The notes: generated by a model from the sequence alone, not told the origin. Positions 26,343 through 35,410 are shown, counted from the stretch's first letter. The stretch is 64,000 nt of DNA from Companilactobacillus pabuli (GCF_014058425.1 NZ_CP049366.1:1798001-1862000); one strand, 5' to 3'. Made by a program: numbers and translations.

Positions 26343-26765
26343 TTAGGGCTTATCTAAATGCATTTCTTCTTTAACAAATTTTTCTGTACCATCGTTTGTC
26401 GCTTTACCATAGTACTCACATTTAAAATTAATAACATCGAGTGTTTCTTGTAACTGACGCATTTGTTCTTGAACTGACAAGCGTAATTGTAAGAACATAT
26501 CAAAGCGTTCCTGTAACGAATCATCACCTTCTGTCGTCCACTTGATGAATTGCTTGATTTCTTTGATTGGCATCCCAGCATTTTTTACACATTCAACTAT
26601 CTGTAAAGTACTTAAATTTTCATCGGTGAAACGACGTACCCCAGCCGAATTTTTCTTCAAGTTGGGAATCAAACCTTCTTTGTCATAATAACGTAACGTT
26701 GGAACCGACAAACCGAATTTTTCGGCTACTTCACCGATTGAATAAGTAGTTTCTATTTCTTGCAT
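26343..26765 (-). CDS. MerR family transcriptional regulator
   Basis: 140 residues from ATG 26765 (AAGGAGG five nt upstream). TYSIGEVAEKFGLSVPTLRYYDKEGLIPN is the winged helix, GVRRFTDENLSTLQIVECVKNAGMPIKEIKQFI the second half, and a C-terminal coiled coil (~85-120) mediates dimerisation. The lack of a cysteine cluster in the tail argues against a metal sensor. It precedes the ACAD-etfBA operon on the same strand and is its most likely regulator. Confidence 0.85.
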   Translation of the reverse strand: MQEIETTYSIGEVAEKFGLSVPTLRYYDKEGLIPNLKKNSAGVRRFTDENLSTLQIVECVKNAGMPIKEIKQFIKWTTEGDDSLQERFDMFLQLRLSVQEQMRQLQETLDVINFKCEYYGKATNDGTEKFVKEEMHLDKP

Positions 26766-26788
26766 AAAATCCTCCTTCATTTCTCATT

Positions 26789-26806
26789 GACCTAAAGTTA
26801 ACTTAA
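26789..26806. promoter_or_regulatory. Candidate MerR operator
   Basis: GACCTAAAGTTAACTTAA holds a dyad centred on AGTTAACT, the style of element MerR proteins bind between -35 and -10. It lies about 25 nt upstream of the merR start. Confidence 0.4.
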
Positions 26807-26836
26807 CATATAGTGTGATGATAACATCTTTACATC

Positions 26837-26871
26837 AAAAAAGCCCCTCTGATCCATTCAGAGAGGTTTTT
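26837..26871 (-). terminator. Terminator of the dlt operon
   Basis: AAGCC-c-CTCTGA pairs with TCAGAG-a-GG-t-TT around TCCAT, with a T run on the minus strand just after the dltD stop. Confidence 0.85.
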
Positions 26872-26880
26872 CATTGATTC

Positions 26881-28137
26881 TTAAAATTGATTATCGCTAG
26901 CCCATTCATTCGTTAAGAAGTAACTATTCATGTGATATTGCGTATTCTTAGGGTTAGCTTTCTTAGTTTGATAATAGCCTTTAAGACTCTTATCTAGCAT
27001 TAACCAGCCACGCCAGCCCATGTGAATCGTATCTTCAGCAATATAATTAGGATTCTTAACGTTTGATAAATCTACAATATTATTGAAACCTTGAGACTTC
27101 AATTGATATTTGATCTTCTTATCAAAATTAGTAATGGAACTCATTGGCATTCCTGTATATTTGACCCAATAAGGATTAATAGGTTGAATGACGAACATTA
27201 CTTCAGTTTTATTTTGGGCAAACATATATAGCAATGCTTGAAAGTCGTTATACTCAGGGGAACGTGTATAAGTGACGTGTCTATGCGCATTCTTATACTT
27301 GATGATTCTCTTTTTCAACTCTTTCTTGTAAAAAGAATTACCAATTTGTAAATCATTATCAGTTGAATGTTTCTTTGCTAACTTAACGGCTAATTGATTC
27401 AAATGCTTGTAATCATAAGTATCAGGTAATTGACTAGCCGCTTTATCAATCATCTTTTGGTGATCATTCATCGAAAGTGCTCCAAAGAGATTATCCTGAC
27501 TTTGTAGACTTGAGCGTGAAATCCGTTGAATGTACATCCGTTGGAAGTTAGTAATCTGTTGGCCTTTAGAAATACGTTCTAAAGCATCATCTTCAATTGG
27601 ACCTTTGCTAACACCCAGATCAAGTACCCTTTTGGCAATATATTTATTCATTGCTTTATCACCATGATCAGAATTCAAAATAAATCCTGTTAACTGTAAT
27701 GGTGATAGGAAATATTTGAACGCGTCAGAAGGAACACCAGTCTTAGTAAACCACTGTGGTGAAATAATAAAGACAGCTTTGTTACCTTTCAAATTAGACA
27801 TTCCACCAACGTTAATAGCTTGAGTCAATGAAGCAGTACCGGGATTACCTTGCAAGAATGGTTTATTCTTCCAATGATACTTTTGCGCCATGGAAGATGG
27901 ATGGAACGGATCCATTCGAGAAAGTTCCGATGAACCAATAATAGGAATGTAGTTTTCTTTTTCAGCAGCATTCTTAACACTCTCACCTTTTAAAACTCGC
28001 ACGTCCAACGAAGTGGCCGCTTGGTCAATTTTTTTAGGAGTGACAGTTTTAAAATTGATTGGTGCAAATAAAAGAATCAACAATGCAACAATAGCAACTA
28101 TAACAGGTCCAAAAATCATCCATAACTTTTTTTTCAT
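26881..28137 (-). CDS. dltD: DltD, D-alanyl transfer to teichoic acid
   Basis: 418 residues. An N-terminal transmembrane anchor (~5-27) precedes an extracellular SGNH-like domain: IPIIGSSELSRMDPFHPS carries the nucleophile serine, VFIISPQWF follows, and EDTIHMGWRGWLMLDK supplies the catalytic Asp/His. In current models DltD moves D-alanine from DltX/DltB onto lipoteichoic acid. Last gene of dltXABCD. Confidence 0.93.
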   Translation of the reverse strand: MKKKLWMIFGPVIVAIVALLILLFAPINFKTVTPKKIDQAATSLDVRVLKGESVKNAAEKENYIPIIGSSELSRMDPFHPSSMAQKYHWKNKPFLQGNPGTASLTQAINVGGMSNLKGNKAVFIISPQWFTKTGVPSDAFKYFLSPLQLTGFILNSDHGDKAMNKYIAKRVLDLGVSKGPIEDDALERISKGQQITNFQRMYIQRISRSSLQSQDNLFGALSMNDHQKMIDKAASQLPDTYDYKHLNQLAVKLAKKHSTDNDLQIGNSFYKKELKKRIIKYKNAHRHVTYTRSPEYNDFQALLYMFAQNKTEVMFVIQPINPYWVKYTGMPMSSITNFDKKIKYQLKSQGFNNIVDLSNVKNPNYIAEDTIHMGWRGWLMLDKSLKGYYQTKKANPKNTQYHMNSYFLTNEWASDNQF

Positions 28138-28145
28138 AATCTACT

Positions 28146-28385
28146 CTATTCCAATTCTTGTACACGTTGAGCAATTTTATTTACGGTTGACCATTGTGAA
28201 CGGTCAAATTCTGAAACTGGCACTTGGATACCAAAAGTATCTTGTAATGTAACTAGAACTTCTACAGTTGCCATTGAATCTAGAACGCCATCTTTGAATA
28301 GATCTTGATCAGCGTCTGAGCCTGCATCATCCAAACCTGTAACATCTTTTAAAATATCCACAATTTTGTTTTTAATTTCGTCCAT
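28146..28385 (-). CDS. dltC: DltC, D-alanyl carrier protein
   Basis: 79 residues. The acyl-carrier fold has GVLDSMATVEVLV, where Ser in DSM takes the 4'-phosphopantetheine arm. The acidic helices after it are the DltA/DltB docking face. AGGAGAGCTTATT precedes ATG 28385. It lies between dltB and dltD. Confidence 0.94.
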   Translation of the reverse strand: MDEIKNKIVDILKDVTGLDDAGSDADQDLFKDGVLDSMATVEVLVTLQDTFGIQVPVSEFDRSQWSTVNKIAQRVQELE

Positions 28386-28400
28386 AATAAGCTCTCCTAA

Positions 28401-29609
28401 CTAAAACCATAATTTATCTAAAATACCTGAAAAAATCATAAAACTGAAACATACAACGTTGAAAGTCAAGAAGACCGCAAACGCATGAGTAAGTTTATTG
28501 CTTGGAATACTCTTACGATGTCTCTTCTTAAATCTCAACCAAGCATCGTTGGTGATCATTGCTCCGGCGTGGAACAAACCATAAACGATGTAGTACCAAG
28601 TCTCGCCGTGCCAAAATCCCATGATCAAGAACAAGGTCAAGTAACCGAAATTAGCGATATTGACACGATTCTTGATCCACTTGTGTTTGATCATCGTAAA
28701 CATCAAACGCATGTAGATGAAATCACGGAACCAGAATGACAAGGTAATGTGCCATCTATTCCAGAAATCCTTGATGTTTTTGGACTTAAATGGTGCCTTG
28801 AAGTTCATTGGCGTCTTGATACCCATGAAATTACTGATTGAAACAGCAAATAATGAATATCCAGCGAAGTCAAAGAACAAATACATACTATAAACATACA
28901 TGTAAGCCACCAAAGCCCAAGAAATACCTAATGGTGTTTCACCACGATAAGACAAGGTCAAAATTTGAATCTTTGGTAACAATAAGGTTCCGAAGAAATA
29001 ACCGATGATGAATTTATAAGCTAAACCTTGCATCAATTTATTAACACCACTGTGTAATAACTCAACGTATTCATCACGACTAGGAACCTTTAAAACATCC
29101 TTTTGGAAACGTCTGAAACGATCAATTGGTCCTGAAGAGATGGTTGGGAAGAATAGTAAGAACCGAACGAACTCATATGGCTTAATATTCTTAATTGCCC
29201 CATCACGGATTTCCATGATAATTTCAACCGCTTTGAAGGTTAAATAACTGATTCCCATGAAACCAAATAAGGAAATCGTGGCATTTTTCAATAGTGGATC
29301 CAACTTGACGAAGACCAGCGGTACAATCGCCAGTACGACAAACATAGTAAAGATCCAGAAATTATTGTGTTTTTTACGATACGACAAGTAAATAAATACT
29401 AGTAACATTTCGTAGAGAATGTAAAAGATCAATGAAATTCCCTGCGACATGTTTCCACCAAAGAACGTGATCCAAAGAATCACAACAGTTGCGAAGAAAT
29501 CATAAATGTGAAGTCGTTTGCCAAACCACAGTCCAATCATGATTGGCAATAAAAGTAATAGTAAATAGATAAAGTAATGTGGACTGCTATAAGGAGTAAT
29601 GTTATTCAT
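28401..29609 (-). CDS. dltB: DltB, membrane-bound O-acyltransferase
   Basis: 402 residues, about 11 transmembrane helices. The MBOAT core reads FFPTISSGPIDRFRRF, FKAPFKSKNIKDFWNRWHITLSFWFRDFIYM and GFWHGETWYYIVYG, with the catalytic His in the last motif. It passes D-alanine from DltC across the membrane. The start is ATG 29609 and it overlaps the dltA end by 8 nt. Confidence 0.94.
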   Translation of the reverse strand: MNNITPYSSPHYFIYLLLLLLPIMIGLWFGKRLHIYDFFATVVILWITFFGGNMSQGISLIFYILYEMLLVFIYLSYRKKHNNFWIFTMFVVLAIVPLVFVKLDPLLKNATISLFGFMGISYLTFKAVEIIMEIRDGAIKNIKPYEFVRFLLFFPTISSGPIDRFRRFQKDVLKVPSRDEYVELLHSGVNKLMQGLAYKFIIGYFFGTLLLPKIQILTLSYRGETPLGISWALVAYMYVYSMYLFFDFAGYSLFAVSISNFMGIKTPMNFKAPFKSKNIKDFWNRWHITLSFWFRDFIYMRLMFTMIKHKWIKNRVNIANFGYLTLFLIMGFWHGETWYYIVYGLFHAGAMITNDAWLRFKKRHRKSIPSNKLTHAFAVFLTFNVVCFSFMIFSGILDKLWF

Positions 29610-31122
29610 TAATCTCGCCTATCAAAGTCTTTCTATCAATTTTTCCATTTTTACTAATTGGCAACTGTTTGACGAATTTGAGAACGTTAGGAATCATGTA
29701 CTCCATCGTCGTTTCTTTAAGTGAATTTTTAATCGTATCTGTTAAATCATTCGTATCTAAATTGCTATATTCGTCTTCCAAAACGATACAAGCAATCATT
29801 TTATTAACTTGTTTCTTTTTGTTATAAAGCGGTACGGTACAAGATTGTTTAACTTGTTTAAGATTACCCAAAAGTGAGTCAACTTCTTCTAGTTCAATCC
29901 GATAACCGTGCATCTTGATTTGGAAGTCTGTTCGGCCATGGTAATATAGCAAGCCGTCTTCAGCCTCGCTGACCATATCACCGGTATGATAGAAAATCTT
30001 ACCATCGATATTTTCAAAAGCCTTTTGAGTTTGAACAGGATTATTTAGGTAACCTTTGGAAACATCTGGCCCACTGACTAGCAATTCACCAGTCATCATA
30101 CCGGTCTTTGAATCAACGCTACCCAAAATTTTGTGCTCCATGTTGGATTTGAGATAACCAATTGGTAAGCGATCATATTTATCTAACGCAGCTTGATCGA
30201 TCAAAACTGATGTGATGGCTACCGTATTTTCTGTTGGACCATAAGTGTTATAAACTTTGGCACTTGGAAATTTCTTCAACAGCTTTTGAGCAGTTGCATG
30301 CGTCAACTCTTCACCACAGAACATGAATTTATTTAGTTGAGGTAGATGTTCTTCATCAAAGCCTCTAAATAACAAACACATTTCAAAAAATGATGGTGTT
30401 GAAACCCACGTATTAAAGTCGGATTTCAAAATGGCTTGTTGCAATTTACCGAAATTTTTAGTCGTATCTTTGTCCACAACGTTTAAAGTAACGCCACTCA
30501 TTAATCCTGGGTAAATATCAAAAACTGAAAGATCAAATGAAAAAGGAGCTTGTAACAACATCTTCATTTGGTCGGTATAATCAAACTTCTCTTGAGCCCA
30601 ATGTGCAAAATCCAAAATGTTATTCGTACTTATTTGCACACCTTTGGGAGTTCCCGTTGTACCAGAAGTAAAGATGATATAGAAATCGTCGTCTAAACCG
30701 ACACTCTTGTTACTGTCGTAAATATTATTGTCAGATGATAAAACTTGTTGCAATTCAGTCTTAGTAGCTTGGGGAGTTTCCACGCCAAAATCCGTAATAT
30801 TACTCCAATTTAAAATCAGACTTGGTTTTGCCACCCCATTAATTTGAATAACTCGTGATGGATCAGAAGCGTCATCAACTGGAATATAAGGATGTCCAGC
30901 TTTAATCGAACCCAAGAACAAAACTAACATCTCAAATTGCTGTCCTCCAAAAATGACCAAAGGACTCTTCGCAGGTAAGAATTTATCCTGCAAGAAACTA
31001 GCGACTTGATCTGATTTTTGCAGTAGTTCTTGATAAGTATGTGTTTCTTCACCATTTTGGTAGCAAATCTTTTCGGGGTTTTGTAACGCGGTAGTTGTGA
31101 TATTCTCAATAATCTTGTTCAT
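29602..31122 (-). CDS. dltA: DltA, D-alanine--carrier protein ligase
   Basis: 506 residues from ATG 31122 (AAGGGA upstream). It is an adenylation domain: A3 motif FIIFTSGTTGTPKG, A5 VYNTYGPTE, A7 YHTGD, A8 GRTDFQIKMHGYRIE, and the A10 lysine in SKNGKIDRK. It activates D-Ala with ATP and loads DltC in the cytoplasm. The 3' end of dltX runs into its start region. Confidence 0.94.
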   Translation of the reverse strand: MNKIIENITTTALQNPEKICYQNGEETHTYQELLQKSDQVASFLQDKFLPAKSPLVIFGGQQFEMLVLFLGSIKAGHPYIPVDDASDPSRVIQINGVAKPSLILNWSNITDFGVETPQATKTELQQVLSSDNNIYDSNKSVGLDDDFYIIFTSGTTGTPKGVQISTNNILDFAHWAQEKFDYTDQMKMLLQAPFSFDLSVFDIYPGLMSGVTLNVVDKDTTKNFGKLQQAILKSDFNTWVSTPSFFEMCLLFRGFDEEHLPQLNKFMFCGEELTHATAQKLLKKFPSAKVYNTYGPTENTVAITSVLIDQAALDKYDRLPIGYLKSNMEHKILGSVDSKTGMMTGELLVSGPDVSKGYLNNPVQTQKAFENIDGKIFYHTGDMVSEAEDGLLYYHGRTDFQIKMHGYRIELEEVDSLLGNLKQVKQSCTVPLYNKKKQVNKMIACIVLEDEYSNLDTNDLTDTIKNSLKETTMEYMIPNVLKFVKQLPISKNGKIDRKTLIGEINE

Positions 31123-31142
31123 ACGATTTTCCCTTCTTCTCA

Positions 31143-31292
31143 CTAAAACTCGTTATAAATAAATTTGGCACTGCCGACGCCGTTGTATCCATAAATGTAT
31201 AAAAGCACAATGAAAATTGCGAAAAATACAATTGTTTTTATAACGAACATTGTGATTGGCTTCTTTAAAAAATCTAGAAAGTTATTTTTCAT
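31143..31292 (-). CDS. dltX: DltX, small membrane protein of the dlt system
   Basis: 49 residues, ATG 31292 with GAGGTG six nt upstream. It has a basic start (KNNFLDFLKKPI), one transmembrane helix, and the C-terminal YGYNGVGSAKFIYNEF ending that is diagnostic of DltX; that FIYNEF tail is proposed to carry D-alanine across to DltD. It was too short to stand out among longer reading frames and is first in the operon. Confidence 0.9.
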   Translation of the reverse strand: MKNNFLDFLKKPITMFVIKTIVFFAIFIVLLYIYGYNGVGSAKFIYNEF

Positions 31293-31898
31293 AAATAACA
31301 CCTCGATAAAAGACTTCGCTCATGCGGAAACTATATAACCATTCAAAATAAATGGTGTCAAACCAAAAAACGAATCAAAATAATTGAATATTGTTATTTC
31401 TATATCACCTGTATAAACATTATAATAAAAAAATAATTGTCTATAGTCGGCTCGTTTTGTAAAAATTATTTGTCCTTTTTGATTATTTCCTATTTCATTG
31501 CGGGTTTTCGTCACTTCTGTTTAAACAAATTAATTATAATTTATTAATAATCGCATTTCAAAATATACGCTCTGTAGTTTTAATTTTTGACTATTTCATT
31601 TTTTGAAACCTCTTGTGGCTAATCTTCCCAACAACCGTTTTTCATTATTATCCGTGAGTTTTCAAAAGTAAATAAATGCTTGATACAATGACTAAAGTGT
31701 TAGTCTCATGTGACATTTTTGTAAGATAAAACGCTTTCTTAATGACGATATTGTTAGGCAGTTATTTCCCAACAATATCTTTAATAATTAAATTAATGGA
31801 TAAATATATTCGAGAGCATTAAAAAAGACCCCATTAGAATTTGTCATTCTAATAAGGTCCTTCTTCTATTCTTAAATCAATTTAGATAAAACTTACTA
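31293..31898. other. Long non-coding gap between dltX and rpsN
   Basis: No convincing gene is present. A 64-codon minus-strand frame at 31320-31514 starts with GTG, has no ribosome site, and shows no family features. A bulged inverted repeat, GATATTGTT (31747-31755) and AACAATATC (31771-31779), sits mid-gap and is followed on the plus strand by TTTAATAATT. The dlt promoter must lie here, but I could not place it with confidence. Confidence 0.5.
31822..31865 (-). terminator. Terminator of rpsN
   Basis: GACC-c-CATTAGAAT pairs with ATTCTAAT-a-AGGTC around TTGTC, with T residues on the minus strand. Confidence 0.88.
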
Positions 31899-32168
31899 TT
31901 ACCAGCTAGCTTTTCTTACGCCAGGAATTTTACCTTCATGAGCTAACTTACGAAAAGTTAATCTCGACATACCAAATTTTCTCAAGTATGCATGTGGACG
32001 ACCATCATATTGATCACGAGAATGCATTCTAACTGGTGATGCATCTCTTGGCAATTCACTTAATCCTTGATAGTCATGGGCGGCTTTCAATTGTTTACGC
32101 AAACTAGCGTAATGAGCCACTGTTTCTTGTAATCTTTTTTCACGTTCAATTTTAGCTTTGCGAGCCAT
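31899..32168 (-). CDS. rpsN: 30S ribosomal protein S14, zinc-independent paralog
   Basis: 89 residues. [41 protein letters not shown] is the S14 signature. The CxxC...CxxC zinc ribbon of the 61-residue S14 type is replaced by residues such as NRC-less SPVRMHSRD, so it needs no zinc. Such C-minus paralogs are usually made under zinc limitation and replace the zinc form. It stands alone, away from the main ribosomal operons, which supports that reading. Confidence 0.92.
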   Translation of the reverse strand: MARKAKIEREKRLQETVAHYASLRKQLKAAHDYQGLSELPRDASPVRMHSRDQYDGRPHAYLRKFGMSRLTFRKLAHEGKIPGVRKASW

Positions 32169-32283
32169 ATCTTACCTAACCTCTTTTTTTATGTTTGTTA
32201 GGAAGTCATTACTAGTGATTTCTTTCTTCATCTCAAACTTATCAGTAAAGACAAACAGTATCAAATAATTTGTTCGAAAGCAA

Positions 32284-32323
32284 TTTATAAGTCTCAGTAA
32301 AAATTTTTTCAAATACTGGTTAA
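32284..32323 (-). promoter_or_regulatory. rpsN promoter with a possible zinc-repressor box
   Basis: Minus-strand TTGAAA (32307-32312), 17 nt, TATAAA (32284-32289). Directly abutting the -35 is TTAACCAGTATT (32312-32323), which matches 9 of 12 bases of the AdcR box TTAACYRGTTAA. The rest of the 32169-32472 gap is leader sequence and the WxL gene upstream region. Confidence 0.4.
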
Positions 32324-32472
32324 CTAAAATAATAGTTCGTAAAAATTAATCTTGTTTCAGTTTAGATAAAAAACATTTATGAATTACGATACAAACCGTA
32401 TGATTTATTTTGCTAAACTTTAGACATGGTATAGGTGCGTTTTGAAACCTAAATAAAAAGTTAGGGGGACAA

Positions 32473-33279
32473 ATGATGAAATGGTTTAAAAATGTCGTTC
32501 GTTTATTGCTACTAATCAGCCTTAGTCTATCTCTGTCTCCTTTAACTACAGCTCAAGCAGCAACAAAGGCACTTCAAGTTCAAAATGAAACTAACAATTC
32601 AATTACTACAACTTATAGTGCTTTGCCCGAATCAGATACTACAACTGCAACTTCTGATAGTACGACTGATGATGGCAATACTACTGCTCAATCGAATGTT
32701 AGTGTCACTGTACTCTCTGGAATTTTAACTTTGGAAGCGGTGCCTAACTTCAATTTTGGTTCTTTGATGGCTAACTCAACTGGTAAATTAAAGAGCAATA
32801 CTACTGATACGACTGGCTTTACTGATGGATCAACAGCTGGTATCGACGGTAACGATGACGGACTTTTGGAGGTTATTGATTCACGTAATATGACTAGCGA
32901 CATGCCTGGCTTTACTTTGACAGCTTCAATGGGTCCTCTCAAGACAATTGATACCGATACCTCAGCCGATTTGGATGCTATCTTATATTTAAGTGCCATT
33001 CCCCTATTGAACGGCGATCAACAAAACATTTCCAATAGTTCAAAAGATTTATCTACTCAAGCTGCAACAATTGACAGCACTAAACAAGATGCCCCAGCAA
33101 CTGTTATGAACCTTGAAAAAGGCAGTTATAATGCTGGTATCGTCAGTGCCAAATTCAACACGCCTGATTCAGCAAAATTGCACGTCGGTGGTACTAATAA
33201 CGGAACTGAACAATCAGCTAAGAAAAGAAATGCTGTAATTACTTGGACTTTGAGTGCTAAACCTAGCGTGACTCAATAA
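32473..33279 (+). CDS. WxL-domain cell-surface protein
   Basis: 268 residues. Signal peptide 1-30 (cleavage near AQAA), then a Ser/Thr/Asp-rich segment. The WxL domain covers ~75-265: VSVTVLSGILTLEAVPNFNFG, LLEVIDSRNMTSDMPGFTLTAS (first motif with Phe in place of Trp) and the C-terminal ITWTLSAKP. WxL domains attach non-covalently to peptidoglycan. They usually occur in clusters with DUF916 proteins; this one is alone. AGGGGGACAA precedes ATG 32473 (ATG 32476 also possible). Confidence 0.85.
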   Translation: MMKWFKNVVRLLLLISLSLSLSPLTTAQAATKALQVQNETNNSITTTYSALPESDTTTATSDSTTDDGNTTAQSNVSVTVLSGILTLEAVPNFNFGSLMANSTGKLKSNTTDTTGFTDGSTAGIDGNDDGLLEVIDSRNMTSDMPGFTLTASMGPLKTIDTDTSADLDAILYLSAIPLLNGDQQNISNSSKDLSTQAATIDSTKQDAPATVMNLEKGSYNAGIVSAKFNTPDSAKLHVGGTNNGTEQSAKKRNAVITWTLSAKPSVTQ

Positions 33280-33294
33280 TTATTCTCTTATTTA

Positions 33295-33331
33295 CCATAG
33301 GATCTTTAATTGGATTCTATGGATTTTTTTT
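33295..33331 (+). terminator. Terminator of the WxL gene
   Basis: CCATAG-g-ATC pairs with GAT-t-CTATGG (33295-33322), followed by T8. Confidence 0.75.
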
Positions 33332-33432
33332 GCAAAAAATTTATTAATTTTTGTATTTTTCTTAAGTTTAAATTGTTTAAACATGCTATCATATTAGTAG
33401 AGAATAATTCACCACTTAAAGAAGGCATAAAA

Positions 33433-34509
33433 ATGATTATTACAACGACGTGGAAACATAATTTTACTAATTATGACAATTTAACTGAAGTCAATCGGGA
33501 TCAATTTCAACATCTACAAATTTTTCAACCCTTGGCAACCAAAAAAATTCGTTTTCAATTAAACAATCTTTACGATGAAACGCCACTTGTAATCACACAT
33601 ATGGAAATCTATGATTCAGAATCTCACAAAATTCCTGTAACGTTGGACCATAAAACTAGTTTCCAAATTGAGCCACGGTTAATCCAATGGTCAGATTGGA
33701 TCGATATCGACTTACCTTCTAATACATTCTTGTCAGTCGATATTACTTCACCTAAAATTACGATTCATTCGGTTGGATTAACTATTTCCAATGATTTAAT
33801 TAAGACAAAAAATAATCATCCACAAATGCCGAAGTATTTTTTTGGAATATCAGCTATTCAAGTTCAAACTAATCAAACTTATGAAAAAATAGCATTTTTT
33901 GGTGATTCTCTAACTAATCAAGGTAACTTTTCAGCACCTTTAGCAAAAGACCTAGAGCAGAATTTTCACATTATGACTGGTAATTTTGGAATATCAGGCA
34001 ATCGTCTTTTACATCAAGGAAATAGCACTTCTCAATGGTCCACTAGTTTCGGTGAAGCTGGATTTACTCGTTTTGATCATATGTTGGCCAACTTCCAACC
34101 TAATATTGTCATTTTTATGGAAGGTATCAATGATTTACTACATCCTGGTACCGGCACGCCTATCAGTGAATTGCCTACTTCTCGTGCAGTTATTACGGCA
34201 ATACATCTTTTAAAGGCCGAATGCAAAAAACACGACGCAACTTTTGTTCCTATGACGATAACACCCGCTTATGGCAATATGAACGATAATTTGTCTGGAT
34301 GGAATGATAAGAAGGAACAATTACGTTTGGCTATCAACTACGAACTACTGAAAATGCCACATATTATCGACTTATCAACTTTAGTCAGTGAGGATCATCA
34401 TCTTAAACCAGAATTTGATTGCGGAGATCATGTTCATTTTTCTAGTGCTGGTGGCAAAATTGTCGCTAACTATATTAAAGAACAGCTAATTAGAAAAAGA
34501 ATGATTTAA
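33433..34509 (+). CDS. SGNH/GDSL hydrolase family protein
   Basis: 358 residues from ATG 33433 (GAAGG upstream). The longer frame from 33310 runs through the preceding terminator and is rejected. An N-terminal beta domain (~1-140) precedes the SGNH domain: FFGDSLTNQG (nucleophile Ser), NFGISGNRLL (Gly), VIFMEGINDL (Asn) and the late CGDHVHFSSAGG (Asp/His). It has no signal peptide, so it is probably a cytoplasmic esterase acting on acetylated sugars or lipids. TG-c-TATCAT at 33384-33392 is a likely extended -10. Confidence 0.82.
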   Translation: MIITTTWKHNFTNYDNLTEVNRDQFQHLQIFQPLATKKIRFQLNNLYDETPLVITHMEIYDSESHKIPVTLDHKTSFQIEPRLIQWSDWIDIDLPSNTFLSVDITSPKITIHSVGLTISNDLIKTKNNHPQMPKYFFGISAIQVQTNQTYEKIAFFGDSLTNQGNFSAPLAKDLEQNFHIMTGNFGISGNRLLHQGNSTSQWSTSFGEAGFTRFDHMLANFQPNIVIFMEGINDLLHPGTGTPISELPTSRAVITAIHLLKAECKKHDATFVPMTITPAYGNMNDNLSGWNDKKEQLRLAINYELLKMPHIIDLSTLVSEDHHLKPEFDCGDHVHFSSAGGKIVANYIKEQLIRKRMI

Positions 34510-34656
34510 TTATTCCTGAAATTTTCATCAATATTAAATTTTGGAATATAGTATTATGCATAAATGTACTATTTCTTGCAATATCGTATTTAAATCATTT
34601 TCAATATAATATATTATTAATAGTATATATTGATCAATTGTATTGGAGCGTTATAA

Positions 34657-35379
34657 ATGGCTGAGACTACTAATAAAGATATCTATCAAGAACTTAAACA
34701 ACGTGTAATCAATGGAAAATATAATATTAAAATGCGTTTACCTACTGAAGAATCATTGATTGCGGAATTTAACGCTAGTCGTTATGCTATCCGCAAAGCA
34801 ATCAAACAGCTTTCTGATGAAGGACTAGTATACAGCGTCAAAGGAAAAGGTGTCGTCGTTCTAGAACAAACACCCAAAACTCAAGAAATCAATTTGAGTC
34901 TTCGTGATATTAACGGTTTGCAAAACTTGAATAAGGCAGAAGATATCAAACGAGCAACGATCATCGCCGATTTTCAACAAATAATCGTTGATGAAAAACT
35001 CAGTCATAAAACTTCTTTTGCCGTCGGTATCCCGGTTTATGCAATCAAACGTGTACGTCGTATCAACAATAAAAATGCTGTTCTAGATTTGAACTACTTC
35101 AATGCTCAAATCGTACCTGGTATTACCGCAGAAATCGCCAAAGATTCCATTTATTCATATATTAAAGATGACATGAAGATGAAAATTGCTGTTGTTAAAC
35201 GTCAATTAAGAATCGAACACGCTGAACAAGTCGATTATGAGAACTTAAACCTAGGTATCAACAATTGTGTCGGTAACATGGTAAGTTTTGCTTTTAACGA
35301 TGATGGTAAGCAATTCGAATATACCGAGTCACATTTCATACCCGATAACTTCATTTTCAATCAAATTATTAAATTCTAA
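34657..35379 (+). CDS. GntR family regulator with UTRA domain (TreR-like)
   Basis: 240 residues. The N-terminal winged helix (IYQELKQRVINGKYNIKMRLPTEESL, NASRYAIRKAIKQLSDEGLVYSVKGKGVVVL) is HutC/TreR type, with a UTRA sugar-phosphate-binding domain from ~80. By eye it is about one third identical to the convergent GntR protein at 35408. An AGTATATATTGAT motif lies upstream at 34620-34633, like a TreR-type operator. The target is uncertain: trehalose metabolism by proximity. Confidence 0.82.
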   Translation: MAETTNKDIYQELKQRVINGKYNIKMRLPTEESLIAEFNASRYAIRKAIKQLSDEGLVYSVKGKGVVVLEQTPKTQEINLSLRDINGLQNLNKAEDIKRATIIADFQQIIVDEKLSHKTSFAVGIPVYAIKRVRRINNKNAVLDLNYFNAQIVPGITAEIAKDSIYSYIKDDMKMKIAVVKRQLRIEHAEQVDYENLNLGINNCVGNMVSFAFNDDGKQFEYTESHFIPDNFIFNQIIKF

Positions 35380-35410
35380 AAAAAAGCCGACCGTTTGGTC
35401 GACTTTTTTA
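35380..35410. terminator. Bidirectional terminator between the two gntR genes
   Basis: AAAG-c-CGACC pairs with GGTCG-a-CTTT around GTTT, with A and T runs on both sides. Confidence 0.88.

Noticed and set aside
31320-31514. Minus-strand frame of 64 codons upstream of dltX
   Set aside because: GTG start without ribosome site, AT-driven composition rich in Phe and Tyr, no recognisable motif.
33310-33432. N-terminal extension of the SGNH hydrolase
   Set aside because: It would start inside the terminator of the WxL gene and cross the extended -10 promoter; ATG 33433 has the ribosome site.
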